Shown here: piece after piece, positions 52,875-60,572 of the stretch
Numbering within the stretch: position 1 is the stretch's first letter
Layout of the letters: every line of letters begins with the position of its first letter
Origin: Aquimarina sp. Aq78
GTDB taxonomy: Bacteria; Bacteroidota; Bacteroidia; Flavobacteriales; Flavobacteriaceae
Direction: 5' to 3'
Length of the DNA stretch: 64,000 bases
NCBI RefSeq assembly: GCF_900299525.1
Contig: NZ_OMKA01000029.1
Location: 124,001-188,000 of the forward strand
The notes under the pieces: generated by a model
What the model saw: the letters and a program-made list of their open reading frames with translations, nothing else
Told to the model about the DNA's origin: nothing
Database searches by the model: none
Position numbers and translations under genes: made by a program

Positions 52875-54815
52875 TTATGCATCAATATTTGCATACACAG
52901 CGTTCTTTTCGATAAACTCTCTACGTGGTGGTACTTCATCTCCCATTAACATAGAAAATATGCGATCTGCTTCTGTAAGATTATCAATGGTAACCTGACG
53001 CATCGTTCTAAATTCTGGATTCATAGTAGTATCCCATAACTGCTCTGCATTCATCTCTCCAAGACCTTTGTATCGTTGTATTTTCGAACTTTCTCCAAAT
53101 TCTTGTACAATCAAATCTCGTTGATCATCATTCCATGCATATTGTTTTTTGGCTCCTTTTTTCACCAAATATAGTGGTGGTGCAGCTATATAAATGTGTC
53201 CTGCCTCAATAAGTTCTTTCATATAACGGAAAAAGAATGTGAGGATCAATGTAGAAATATGACTACCATCTACATCGGCATCACACATAATCACCACTTT
53301 ATGATAGCGTAATTTTGACAGGTTTAATGCTTTACTATCTTCTTCGGTTCCGATAGTAACACCAAGAGCAGTAAAGATATTTTTGATTTCTTCATTTTCA
53401 AAAACCTTATGATGCATTGCTTTTTCTACATTCAATATCTTACCACGTAGTGGAAGAATTGCTTGAAACATACGATCACGTCCTTGTTTTGCTGTTCCAC
53501 CTGCAGAATCTCCCTCAACCAAAAACACTTCACATAATGCAGGATCTTGTTCTGAACAATCAGAAAGTTTACCTGGCAAACCACCAATACTCATTACTGA
53601 TTTACGTTGCACCATTTCACGTGCTTTTTTAGCAGCGTGGCGTGCTTGCGCAGCAAGGATTACTTTCTGAACAATAGTTTTAGCATCATTCGGATTCTCC
53701 TCAAGGTAATTCTCCAGCATTTCAGAAACAGCTTGCGAAACTGCAGAAGTAACTTCTCTATTTCCTAATTTAGTTTTGGTCTGCCCTTCAAATTGAGGCT
53801 CCTGAACTTTTACTGAAATGATAGCTGTTAATCCTTCACGGAAATCATCTCCAGCAATTTCAAATTTCAATTTATCTAACATCCCTGAAGCGTCTGCATA
53901 TTTTTTAAGTGTAGCAGTTAAGCCTCTTCTAAAACCTGAAAGATGTGTTCCTCCCTCATGTGTATTAATATTATTCACATAAGAATGTAAATTCTCTGCA
54001 TAAGAGTCATTATAGATCATCGCCACTTCTACAGGAATATCATTTTTCTCGCCTTCCATAGAAATCACATCTGCTATAATAGCACTACGACTTGTATCAA
54101 GAAATCGAACAAATTCTTTTAATCCTTCTTCAGAATGGAAAGTTTCAGTAACATCATTACCTTCATCATCCTGATGACGCTTATCTGTTAATGTAATTTT
54201 TATTCCTTTATTAAGGTATGCCAATTCACGCATACGACTTGCCAGAGTATCATAATTATATTCCAGAGTCTGCTGAAAAATCGTGGGATCTGGTCTAAAA
54301 GTAACTATAGTACCATTAAAATCTGTATCTCCTGTAGATTTAACTGGATATAATGGCTTACCCTTTTCATATTCCTGCTCCCATACTTTACCTTCTTTAT
54401 GAACAAAAGCATGCAAGTGAGCTGATAATGCATTCACACAAGATACTCCTACCCCGTGAAGACCACCAGAAACCTTGTAAGAATCTTTATCGAATTTTCC
54501 TCCCGCACCTATTTTGGTCATTACAACCTCTAAAGCAGAAACACCTTCCTTTTTATGTATACCTATAGGAATACCCCTACCATTATCTCGTGTAGTAACA
54601 GAATTATCCTCATTAATAGTTACCTGTATAGCATCACAATGCCCTGCCAGTGCTTCATCAATTGAGTTATCTACTACTTCATACACCAAATGATGTAACC
54701 CTCGAGATCCAACGTCTCCAATATACATCGATGGACGCATACGTACATGCTCCATTCCTTCGAGTGCCTGAATACTATCGGCGGAGTAATTATTCTTATT
54801 AGCTTCTTCGCTCAT
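52875..54815 (-). CDS. gyrB: DNA gyrase subunit B
   Basis: ATPase subunit of DNA gyrase, 646 residues. The GHKL ATPase shows MRPSMYIGDVGSRGLHHLV, VVDNSIDEALAGHC, DNGRGIPIG and GGLHGVGVSCVNALS. The transducer domain and TOPRIM follow (CEVFLVEGDSAGGTAKQGRD; PLRGKILNVEKA; DADVDGSHI), then the C-terminal QRYKGLGEMNAEQLWDTTM. Length is normal for the short, non-enterobacterial GyrB; the signatures favour gyrase over ParE. A well-formed promoter lies at 54854-54882. Confidence 0.97.
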   Translation of the reverse strand: MSEEANKNNYSADSIQALEGMEHVRMRPSMYIGDVGSRGLHHLVYEVVDNSIDEALAGHCDAIQVTINEDNSVTTRDNGRGIPIGIHKKEGVSALEVVMTKIGAGGKFDKDSYKVSGGLHGVGVSCVNALSAHLHAFVHKEGKVWEQEYEKGKPLYPVKSTGDTDFNGTIVTFRPDPTIFQQTLEYNYDTLASRMRELAYLNKGIKITLTDKRHQDDEGNDVTETFHSEEGLKEFVRFLDTSRSAIIADVISMEGEKNDIPVEVAMIYNDSYAENLHSYVNNINTHEGGTHLSGFRRGLTATLKKYADASGMLDKLKFEIAGDDFREGLTAIISVKVQEPQFEGQTKTKLGNREVTSAVSQAVSEMLENYLEENPNDAKTIVQKVILAAQARHAAKKAREMVQRKSVMSIGGLPGKLSDCSEQDPALCEVFLVEGDSAGGTAKQGRDRMFQAILPLRGKILNVEKAMHHKVFENEEIKNIFTALGVTIGTEEDSKALNLSKLRYHKVVIMCDADVDGSHISTLILTFFFRYMKELIEAGHIYIAAPPLYLVKKGAKKQYAWNDDQRDLIVQEFGESSKIQRYKGLGEMNAEQLWDTTMNPEFRTMRQVTIDNLTEADRIFSMLMGDEVPPRREFIEKNAVYANIDA

Positions 54816-54853
54816 AAATCCCTTATTAATTATTTTATTTTTTTGACAACAAA

Positions 54854-54882
54854 CAAAGATAAAAAAAGAGTAAAAGGATCAA
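54854..54882 (-). promoter_or_regulatory. gyrB promoter
   Basis: Read on the minus strand: TTG (54882-54880), 18 nt, TATCTTTG (54861-54854), matching the Bacteroidota consensus TTG-N17-23-TAnnTTTG. It lies 39 bp upstream of the gyrB ATG. It serves here as an internal reference for judging the small-peptide promoters. Confidence 0.75.
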
Positions 54883-55302
54883 AGAGTTTTATCAAGAAGG
54901 ATTTAACGAGTTATCAACAATTAATTAAGAATAGTACTAGAAAATCAAAAAACGCTCTTAAAAACGATAAAAAACCCCTTAAATCGAGTTTTAAGATAAT
55001 TTGTGTTTTGCCAGATATTTATTAAATCACTCTAACCTCTTGTAAACAAATAAGAATTGACAAATTTCTTTTCGACAGCTCATTCTAAATTATAATATAA
55101 AAAACTAGTCATCATATTAACGCTTTCTTAAAGATTACAAAGAAACAGAAGTGTACAACTTGGTCGTACTGTCAGTATAAGTCTAATAGTTCATGAATTA
55201 AGGTACATTACTTCATAAAAACAAATCGAATCTTAAAGAAGGTTATAATTAATTGTAGCTTTCTTTTGCATTTAATTTTTATCCAAAAGTTATAGATAAA
55301 AC
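54883..55302. other. Intergenic region without a visible gene
   Basis: About 420 bp of AT-rich sequence between the gyrB promoter and the asnB terminator. I found no conserved frame on either strand, no tRNA and no strong hairpin. Confidence 0.4.
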
Positions 55303-55332
55303 AAAACCCTAAGAAAATATTCTTAGGGTTTT
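55303..55332. terminator. Terminator downstream of asnB
   Basis: AAAACCCTAAGAA, AATA, TTCTTAGGGTTTT: a perfect 13-bp stem with tetraloop, 47 bp beyond the asnB stop on the minus strand and usable in both directions. Confidence 0.85.
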
Positions 55333-55378
55333 AATCTCAATTAACTCAACTTTCAGCTAAAATAAACTGTAATTTTTA

Positions 55379-57058
55379 TTATATATTGACATCGTCGTAA
55401 GCTTCTTCATGTACATTAGCAATAGCTCTACCACTTGGATCATTCATATTCTTAAATGCTTCGTCCCATTCTAAAGCAATTTTTGTGCTACATGCTACCG
55501 ATGGTTCTTGAGGAACACTCAATGCTGCCGTATCACTAGGAAAATGCCCTTCAAAAATAGTACGATAGTAAAATTCTTCTTTGTTTTGCGGAGTTTGTAT
55601 TGGGAATCTAAAATGTGCATTTGCCATTTGTTCATCTGTAACTTCTACCTCAACAACTTCTTTCAATGTATCGATCCAACTATATCCTACTCCATCAGAG
55701 AATTGTTCTTTTTGTCTCCAGACTACACTTTCTGGTAAATAAGATTCAAAAGCTTTACGAATTACCCATTTTTCCATTCTCTCCCCATTGATCATTTTAT
55801 CTTTTGGGTTAATTTTCATTGCAACATCCATAAACTCTTTGTCCAAAAATGGCACTCGCCCTTCGATTCCCCATGCTGCAAGCGATTTATTTGCTCGTAA
55901 ACAATCATACATATGTAATTTATTGAGTTTACGCACAGTTTCTTCATGAAATTCTTTTGCGTTTGGTGCTTTATGAAAATATAAATATCCTCCAAAAATC
56001 TCATCAGCTCCTTCTCCCGATAGCACCATTTTTACTCCCATAGATTTTATAACCCTAGCCATCAAATACATTGGTGTAGAGGCTCTTATGGTAGTAATAT
56101 CATAGGTCTCCAGGTTATAGATCACATCTTTTATCGCATCAAGACCTTCTCGAATGGTAAATTTTATTTCGTGATGAATGGTTCCAATATGATCAGCTAC
56201 TTTTTGCGCAGCTTCCAAATCGGGGGAACCTTCTAATCCAACAGAAAACGAATGTAACTTTGGCCACCATGCATCTTTGGTGTCATTGGATTCTATTCGT
56301 TTTTCTGAATATTTTTTTGCAATAGCAGAAGTTACTGAAGAATCTAATCCGCCTGACAATAGAACACCGTAAGGAACATCAGACATTAATTGCCTATGAA
56401 CAGCTGCCTCTAGAGCATCTCTAAGTTTATCGATACTGGTTTGATTTTCCTGTACTGCTTCATAATCAGACCAGTCTCTAACATACCATCTCTTTAAAGT
56501 TCCTTCTTCACTTGACAAATAATGTCCTGGAGGAAACAATTCTATTTTAGTACAAACTCCTTCTAGAGCCTTTAACTCAGATGCAACATAGAAAGTACCA
56601 TTTTGATCCCATCCCATATATAGAGGAATAATCCCCATATGATCTCTTGAAATGAGGTATGTATCCTTTTCTACATCATATAATGCAAAAGCAAAAATAC
56701 CATTAAGGTCATCTAAGAAATCCGCGCCTTTTTGTTCATATAGCGCTAAAATGATCTCACAATCAGATTCTGTTTGAAAATCATACGTTCCTTCGAACTG
56801 TTTCCGAAGTTCTCTATGGTTATAAATTTCTCCGTTAGCTGCTAGTACTAATTTATTATCTGCACTAAACAACGGTTGTTTACCAGAAACAGGGTCTACA
56901 ATAGCCAATCTTTCATGGGCTAGTATTGCATTTTTGCTGGAGTATATCCCACTCCAATCCGGACCTCTATGTCTAATTTTTCTTGACATCTCTAGTAATT
57001 GAGGTCGTAACATCTCTGAATCTTGCTTTATATCAAAAGCACAAACAATTCCACACAT
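55379..57058 (-). CDS. asnB: Asparagine synthase B (glutamine-hydrolysing)
   Basis: Makes asparagine from aspartate, ATP and glutamine. Its 559 residues start with MCGIVCAFD, where Cys2 is the amidotransferase nucleophile. The glutaminase domain (RHRGPDWSGIY; LAANGEIYNHRELR; ESDCEIILALYE) is followed by the synthetase domain with the ATP-PPi loop LLSGGLDSSVTSAIA and SVGLEGSPDLEAAQKVADHI. MVLSGEGADEIFGGYLYF and GIEGRVPFLDKEFMDVAM are also present. Length is close to E. coli AsnB. Single gene with its own terminator. Confidence 0.96.
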   Translation of the reverse strand: MCGIVCAFDIKQDSEMLRPQLLEMSRKIRHRGPDWSGIYSSKNAILAHERLAIVDPVSGKQPLFSADNKLVLAANGEIYNHRELRKQFEGTYDFQTESDCEIILALYEQKGADFLDDLNGIFAFALYDVEKDTYLISRDHMGIIPLYMGWDQNGTFYVASELKALEGVCTKIELFPPGHYLSSEEGTLKRWYVRDWSDYEAVQENQTSIDKLRDALEAAVHRQLMSDVPYGVLLSGGLDSSVTSAIAKKYSEKRIESNDTKDAWWPKLHSFSVGLEGSPDLEAAQKVADHIGTIHHEIKFTIREGLDAIKDVIYNLETYDITTIRASTPMYLMARVIKSMGVKMVLSGEGADEIFGGYLYFHKAPNAKEFHEETVRKLNKLHMYDCLRANKSLAAWGIEGRVPFLDKEFMDVAMKINPKDKMINGERMEKWVIRKAFESYLPESVVWRQKEQFSDGVGYSWIDTLKEVVEVEVTDEQMANAHFRFPIQTPQNKEEFYYRTIFEGHFPSDTAALSVPQEPSVACSTKIALEWDEAFKNMNDPSGRAIANVHEEAYDDVNI

Positions 57059-57318
57059 ATTCTTCGTTTTCTATTATTTGAAAGGTCAAAGATTGATTTA
57101 TAGTTACAAAATAAAAACAATAAGCGATATATAACTTACAGATTGAAACAAAAAACACAATAAAACACAACAAAAAGAAACTTCACTAAGGATATAATCT
57201 TATGTATACTATCAAATCGTCATCTCAAACATTTAACACAATTTATAGACTCGATTAACATTTCAATTGTAAGTTCAACAATATCTTTACGTCTGTCATA
57301 AAAATTAAAATCACCATT

Positions 57319-57852
57319 ATGAAAAAATCACTCTTATTAGTTATTATTATGTTTTTGGGTACGTTATCAAGTGTAAATGCTCAAAAATTTGCAGGACTGC
57401 AGAAAAGTCCAACGGATATTTCTTACGCTAAGAAAGACAGAAATGCCAAACCAGAGATTAAAGTTGTCTATAGTCGTCCACAAAAGAAAGGACGTAAAAT
57501 TTTTGGTAGCTTAGCTGCATATGATAAAGTATGGAGAACTGGAGCCGATGAAGCAACCGAAATCAGATTCTCTCAGGATGTAAAAATGGGAGATAAAACT
57601 ATCAAAGCAGGTACATATTCATTATTCACTATTCCTGGTGAAAAAGAATGGACTATTATTATCAATTCTGATCTGGATAGTTGGGGAGCCTACTCTTATG
57701 ATAAAAGTAAAGATGTAGCTAGAATTAATGTTCCTGTTGGAAGTGGTGATGAACTAGAAGTTTTTTCTATAGCTTTCAAAAAAGTAGATAAAGGATACCA
57801 CATGGTACTTGGATGGGACACTACTCGTGTAGCCGTACCATTTAATTTATAA
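57319..57852 (+). CDS. DUF2911 exported protein
   Basis: Exported protein of 177 residues with a clean signal peptide (SLLLVIIMFLGTLSSVNAQ). The DUF2911 core is obvious: VVYSRPQKKGRKIFGSLA, YDKVWRTGADEATEIRFSQ, GTYSLFTIPGEKEWTIIIN and FKKVDKGYHMVLGWDTTRV. Small beta-rich periplasmic domain of unknown function, frequent in Bacteroidota. It is the last ordinary gene before the small-peptide locus and ends at the shared terminator 57869-57908. Confidence 0.9.
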   Translation: MKKSLLLVIIMFLGTLSSVNAQKFAGLQKSPTDISYAKKDRNAKPEIKVVYSRPQKKGRKIFGSLAAYDKVWRTGADEATEIRFSQDVKMGDKTIKAGTYSLFTIPGEKEWTIIINSDLDSWGAYSYDKSKDVARINVPVGSGDELEVFSIAFKKVDKGYHMVLGWDTTRVAVPFNL

Positions 57853-57868
57853 TAACAATTTACTTCAT

Positions 57869-57908
57869 AAAAAAATAGCTTGAAAATATATTTTCAAGCT
57901 ATTTTTTT
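57869..57908. terminator. Bidirectional terminator, DUF2911 gene and small-peptide gene 1
   Basis: AAAAAATAGCTTGAAAATA mirrors TATTTTCAAGCTATTTTTTT: a perfect stem of 13 bp plus flanking A/T runs. It closes the plus-strand DUF2911 transcript and lies 53 bp downstream of the minus-strand small-peptide gene at 57961. Confidence 0.9.
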
Positions 57909-57960
57909 CCTCAACTATTGTGTTTGTTCTTATCCCCAACAGAGATAATTAGTTCTTTTG

Positions 57961-58059
57961 TTATCTGTGAATAGCATGACCAGATGCTCCAGGTAACTCT
58001 CTTAGAAAATCCATTACAATTCTAAAAGTTAATCTAAATTTTGTGTAAAATAGCCCCAT
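57961..58059 (-). CDS. Small peptide gene 1 of a four-copy family (32 aa)
   Basis: ATG at 58059, stop at 57961, 33 codons. The peptide begins MGLFYTKFRLTF and ends FLRELPGASGHAIHR. It shares with its three neighbours Phe8, Phe18, Leu22-Pro23, Ala25, Ala29 and a basic last residue, at identical positions. It is cationic, with an amphipathic stretch over residues 3-21 and no signal peptide. It is the only copy starting Met-Gly rather than Met-Lys. A model promoter (TTG-N20-TATATTTG, 58123-58093) lies 34 bp upstream and a strong terminator follows. Function unknown: leaderless bacteriocin, phenol-soluble-modulin-like peptide, pheromone precursor or type I toxin are all open. Confidence 0.75.
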   Translation of the reverse strand: MGLFYTKFRLTFRIVMDFLRELPGASGHAIHR

Positions 58060-58092
58060 ATGTTACGTTTAAAAATTAATATAATTATTACT

Positions 58093-58123
58093 CAAATATA
58101 ACACCGATATAACTCGATGTCAA
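58093..58123 (-). promoter_or_regulatory. Promoter of small peptide gene 1
   Basis: On the minus strand: TTG (58123-58121), 20 nt, TATATTTG (58100-58093), an ideal TTG-N17-23-TAnnTTTG promoter. The predicted leader is about 27 nt. Confidence 0.75.
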
Positions 58124-58233
58124 TAAATTTATATATATTTTAGATATAAATCAAGATTTTATCGACAATAAGCACTAAAATTTCAATTCTAATAAATTAA
58201 CCTCTAATACTTTGTCTTTTTATACAAGGATAA

Positions 58234-58249
58234 TAGGGTAATTTTCCCC
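58234..58249. promoter_or_regulatory. GGG...CCCC motif upstream of small peptide gene 1
   Basis: TAGGGTAATTTTCCCC, 175 bp upstream of the gene 1 start codon. Related motifs lie at 58612-58627 and 59700-59716, 178 and 169 bp upstream of genes 2 and 4. In a G-poor region such G/C blocks stand out. Possible activator site. Confidence 0.4.
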
Positions 58250-58335
58250 GATTCCTTAACATAAATTTTTAAAAGTTTATTCTTTTTCGTTTCATTTAAT
58301 TTTCAAAATTGTCCCTCAACAATTTCAAAAAAATC

Positions 58336-58434
58336 TTATCTATGGATTGCATTACTGCAAGCCGATGGTAATTGTCTTAAAAAGGTTTTTAAAGCCTTAA
58401 TATCAACAAAAAAAATACCGTAAAATAGCTTCAT
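58336..58434 (-). CDS. Small peptide gene 2 of a four-copy family (32 aa)
   Basis: ATG at 58434, stop at 58336, 33 codons. The peptide begins MKLFYGIFFVDIKAL and ends FLRQLPSACSNAIHR. It is the most diverged copy: Gly24 and Ser26 of the others are Ser and Cys here, and the middle carries Val-Asp-Ile-Lys. It keeps Phe8, Phe18, Leu22-Pro23, Ala25 and the terminal AIHR of copy 1, encoded by different synonymous codons. The lone Cys could allow disulfide dimerisation; no other copy has one. Its promoter is at 58460-58488. A weak hairpin (AAATTGT/ACAATTT) follows the stop. Confidence 0.7.
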   Translation of the reverse strand: MKLFYGIFFVDIKALKTFLRQLPSACSNAIHR

Positions 58435-58459
58435 AATCTTTTGATTTAAATTTGTTATA

Positions 58460-58488
58460 CAAAGATAATATCTATCTTGTTTGACCAA
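58460..58488 (-). promoter_or_regulatory. Promoter of small peptide gene 2
   Basis: On the minus strand: TTG (58488-58486), 18 nt, TATCTTTG (58467-58460), the same boxes and spacing as the gyrB promoter in this window. The -7 box is 26 bp from the ATG. Confidence 0.75.
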
Positions 58489-58611
58489 TAAAAATTAACA
58501 TCATCAAAACAGAATTTTAGACATAAAACATTTTTAAATCGCTATAATATCAAAAACAGATTTAACTATGTTAATTTTTGAAGTTTTTTCTTACATAATA
58601 AAAGTGAAATT

Positions 58612-58627
58612 TAGGGGTTTTCTCCCC
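58612..58627. promoter_or_regulatory. GGGG...CCCC motif upstream of small peptide gene 2
   Basis: TAGGGGTTTTCTCCCC, 178 bp upstream of the gene 2 start codon. On the plus strand it is followed by a run of T, so it could instead be a plus-strand terminator; the matching distance to the other two motifs favours a shared regulatory role. Confidence 0.35.
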
Positions 58628-58639
58628 CTTTTTTATCTT

Positions 58640-59070
58640 TAAATCCATTCAGTCAAGCCTTCTTCAACATACAAAACAACAAAAAAGCACAATTATACCT
58701 ATATATTATTCTAAAAACGCGATTATTCTTTCCATCTCATAAATGCAAAAAAGAGATCATATCTAAATGATATTAGCATCTATCTTATATTCTTTGAATA
58801 TTTTTCCTTTCAATTAAATATCGTCGTAATGGGAAATTAAAGAAAAAAATGAAGTCTAACAATTAAACTAATTATAGTGTATATGTGTAAAAAAACTCAA
58901 AATTAAGTTGGTCACTAAATGTAATAAGGTATTTCTGAGAAGTTATTGGTTTTACTCGGTAGCTGAAGTATTTGCGTTTACCCTAAATAAAAAATAGTAA
59001 TCTTTGAAAAGAAGTATTTATATTAGATTAGATATAGTCCTTTTCTTATATACTATATCATCCTTTTCTT
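58640..59070. other. Gap in the small-peptide locus without a recognised gene
   Basis: About 430 bp between copies 2 and 3 with no fifth copy of the LPxAS-type motif on either strand and no other convincing frame. It may hold regulatory sequence or a decayed copy. Confidence 0.4.
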
Positions 59071-59076
59071 ACTTAC

Positions 59077-59119
59077 AAAAATTAGTAAGAGATTATTTCT
59101 CAAAACAATCTCTTACTAA
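59077..59119 (-). terminator. Terminator of small peptide gene 3
   Basis: TTAGTAAGAGATT (59082-59094) and AATCTCTTACTAA (59107-59119) form a perfect 13-bp stem with a 12-nt loop. On the minus strand it runs into ATTTTTGT, 50 bp after the gene 3 stop. Confidence 0.8.
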
Positions 59120-59168
59120 GGATCTAAAAAATAAAACGACAGATAACAATAAACTACAATACCCATCA

Positions 59169-59267
59169 TTATTTATTGATTGCATATTGAGATGCTCCTG
59201 GAAGATCTTTTAAAAAATTAATTACTACGTTAAAACTTAATCCGAAAATAGGGGTAAAATATTTCAT
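59169..59267 (-). CDS. Small peptide gene 3 of a four-copy family (32 aa)
   Basis: ATG at 59267, stop at 59169, 33 codons. The peptide begins MKYFTPIFGLSFNVV and ends FLKDLPGASQYAINK. It shares FGL(S/T)F with copy 4 and LPGAS with copies 1 and 4; the final residue is Lys instead of Arg, keeping the charge. The gene is a complete unit: promoter at 59294-59327, ATG 27 bp from the -7 box, and a perfect hairpin terminator downstream. Shared residues at identical positions with changed codons argue for protein-level selection. Function unknown. Confidence 0.75.
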   Translation of the reverse strand: MKYFTPIFGLSFNVVINFLKDLPGASQYAINK

Positions 59268-59293
59268 AACTGTTTGGTTTTTAATTACAGTTA

Positions 59294-59327
59294 CAAATTT
59301 ATACCATATTTACATTGGTAAGTTCAA
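59294..59327 (-). promoter_or_regulatory. Promoter of small peptide gene 3
   Basis: On the minus strand: TTG (59327-59325), 23 nt, TAAATTTG (59301-59294). Both boxes match the consensus, with spacing at the upper limit. Confidence 0.6.
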
Positions 59328-59432
59328 AAAATCGTTAACCGACCTAAAAGAAGAATTAAAACGACATTTACATTCGATGAAAGGTAAATTTCGTGTTCGT
59401 ATCAAAAGTATATATATTACTTTATGTGATAC

Positions 59433-59531
59433 TTATCTACGCATAGCATATAGAGATGCCCCTGGTAATTCCTTTATAAAACTAATAAAAGTTCTAAAAG
59501 TTAATCCAAATGTAGTGTATAAATTTTTCAT
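59433..59531 (-). CDS. Small peptide gene 4 of a four-copy family (32 aa)
   Basis: ATG at 59531, stop at 59433, 33 codons. The peptide begins MKNLYTTFGLTFRTF and ends FIKELPGASLYAMRR. It is closest to copy 3 in FGLTF and shares LTFR with copy 1. It is strongly basic at the C-terminus (Met-Arg-Arg). No exact TAnnTTTG lies upstream; TAAATTTA is one base off. An imperfect AT-rich hairpin (GTATC..AAAGTA / TACTTT..GATAC) follows. A GGGG...CCC motif is 169 bp upstream of the start. Function unknown. Confidence 0.75.
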   Translation of the reverse strand: MKNLYTTFGLTFRTFISFIKELPGASLYAMRR

Positions 59532-59699
59532 AAGAAACTGATTTTAAATTGTTCATATAAATTTAAACACTACTAAAACAAGTGGTAAAACAAAAATGAT
59601 AATTTCGATATAAATACTTAAAGAGCTGGGTAAAAAGTGTATAAAATACTGAAAAACCACAAGACATGTAGTCTTTTTCCTTCATGATAAATAATAAAA

Positions 59700-59716
59700 T
59701 ATGGGGAATTATCCCT
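59700..59716. promoter_or_regulatory. GGGG...CCC motif upstream of small peptide gene 4
   Basis: TATGGGGAATTATCCCT, 169 bp upstream of the gene 4 start codon, similar in composition, spacing and distance to the motifs upstream of genes 1 and 2. Confidence 0.4.
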
Positions 59717-59804
59717 GATATTGTGGAAAAACCATAATGCACTAACGATTAAGTACTTGTATTTTTACCCAAAAAAGCTTAAGAATCAGAAAGATAGATT
59801 TTTT

Positions 59805-60434
59805 TTAAGGAATATTTAAGTACTTATGAGTTTGAAGAGAAACTTTCCATTTTGGATTTTTCATAACATAATCCACAATCAGAGGAATGATTTTTTCGCG
59901 AACACTCCACTCGGGTTGAAGATACAATACACAATTATCAGAAACTTTGTCTGCTTGTTCTTCTGCAAATTCAAAATCACTTTTGTTATAAACGATGCAT
60001 TTTAATTCATCAGCCTTTTTATAGACTTCTCCTTTTGGAAGTTTTACTTTTTTGGGAGAAAGGCAAATCCAGTCCCATTCTCCTGTTAGAGGGTAAGCAC
60101 CAGAGGTTTCAATGTGAGTTTTAGCTCCTTTATCTTTAAGCCCCTGAGTTAGCAATGTCATATCCCAGGTAAGAGGTTCCCCTCCTGTAACTACAATCAC
60201 ATTACTATATTTTAGTGCATTTTCTACAATAACATTTGTATCTGTTGGAGGATGTAAATCTGCATTCCAGCTTTCTTTCACATCGCACCAATGACACCCA
60301 ACATCACAACCACCTATTCTAACAAAATATGCTGCCGTTCCTTTATGAAAACCTTCTCCCTGAATAGTATAAAATTCTTCCATCAAAGGAAGCATCTTGC
60401 CATCATTCACCAATTTTTGTATACTCTTTTGCAT
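59805..60434 (-). CDS. queE: 7-carboxy-7-deazaguanine synthase
   Basis: Radical SAM enzyme that makes CDG in the pathway to queuosine. Its 209 residues begin with EEFYTIQGEGFHKGTAAYF and carry the cluster motif C43-x3-C47-x2-C50 (GGCDVGCHWCDVKESW), the canonical CX3CX2C arrangement. VVTGGEPLTWDM is the SAM-binding GGE motif. The end has LYLQPEWSVREKIIPLI. A TACATTTG box at 60449-60442 lies only 7 bp before the ATG, hinting at a very short leader. No other queuosine gene is in the window. Confidence 0.93.
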   Translation of the reverse strand: MQKSIQKLVNDGKMLPLMEEFYTIQGEGFHKGTAAYFVRIGGCDVGCHWCDVKESWNADLHPPTDTNVIVENALKYSNVIVVTGGEPLTWDMTLLTQGLKDKGAKTHIETSGAYPLTGEWDWICLSPKKVKLPKGEVYKKADELKCIVYNKSDFEFAEEQADKVSDNCVLYLQPEWSVREKIIPLIVDYVMKNPKWKVSLQTHKYLNIP

Positions 60435-60572
60435 AAGGCTGCAAATGTAAATAATATTAAATTACGATTTCAGAATAATTACATCTTAAAAGATTCTTCT
60501 AATCAAAATTATAAAATACTAACAAAAATTAGCTTAATCCGGTATCTATAACAGCATACTACATCATTATCT

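Noticed and set aside
54747..55025. A 92-residue plus-strand frame over the gyrB start and promoter
   Set aside because: Antisense to the gyrB start and very Lys/Ser/Asn rich; the region is explained by the gyrB promoter.
58569..58643. A 24-residue plus-strand frame ending near the GGGG/CCCC motif
   Set aside because: Too short and low-complexity, with no relative in the locus; it overlaps the motif, which is better explained as a regulatory site or terminator.
59004..59213. A 69-residue plus-strand frame in the small-peptide locus
   Set aside because: It runs antisense through the terminator and the 3' end of small peptide gene 3 and has no recognisable composition or motif; the minus-strand 32-aa frame explains the sequence better.
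59563..59685. A 40-residue minus-strand frame upstream of small peptide gene 4 (begins MKEKDYMSCGF)
   Set aside because: It has none of the family residues (no Phe18/LPGAS/AI ending at matching places) and no good promoter. Kept out as a probable chance frame.
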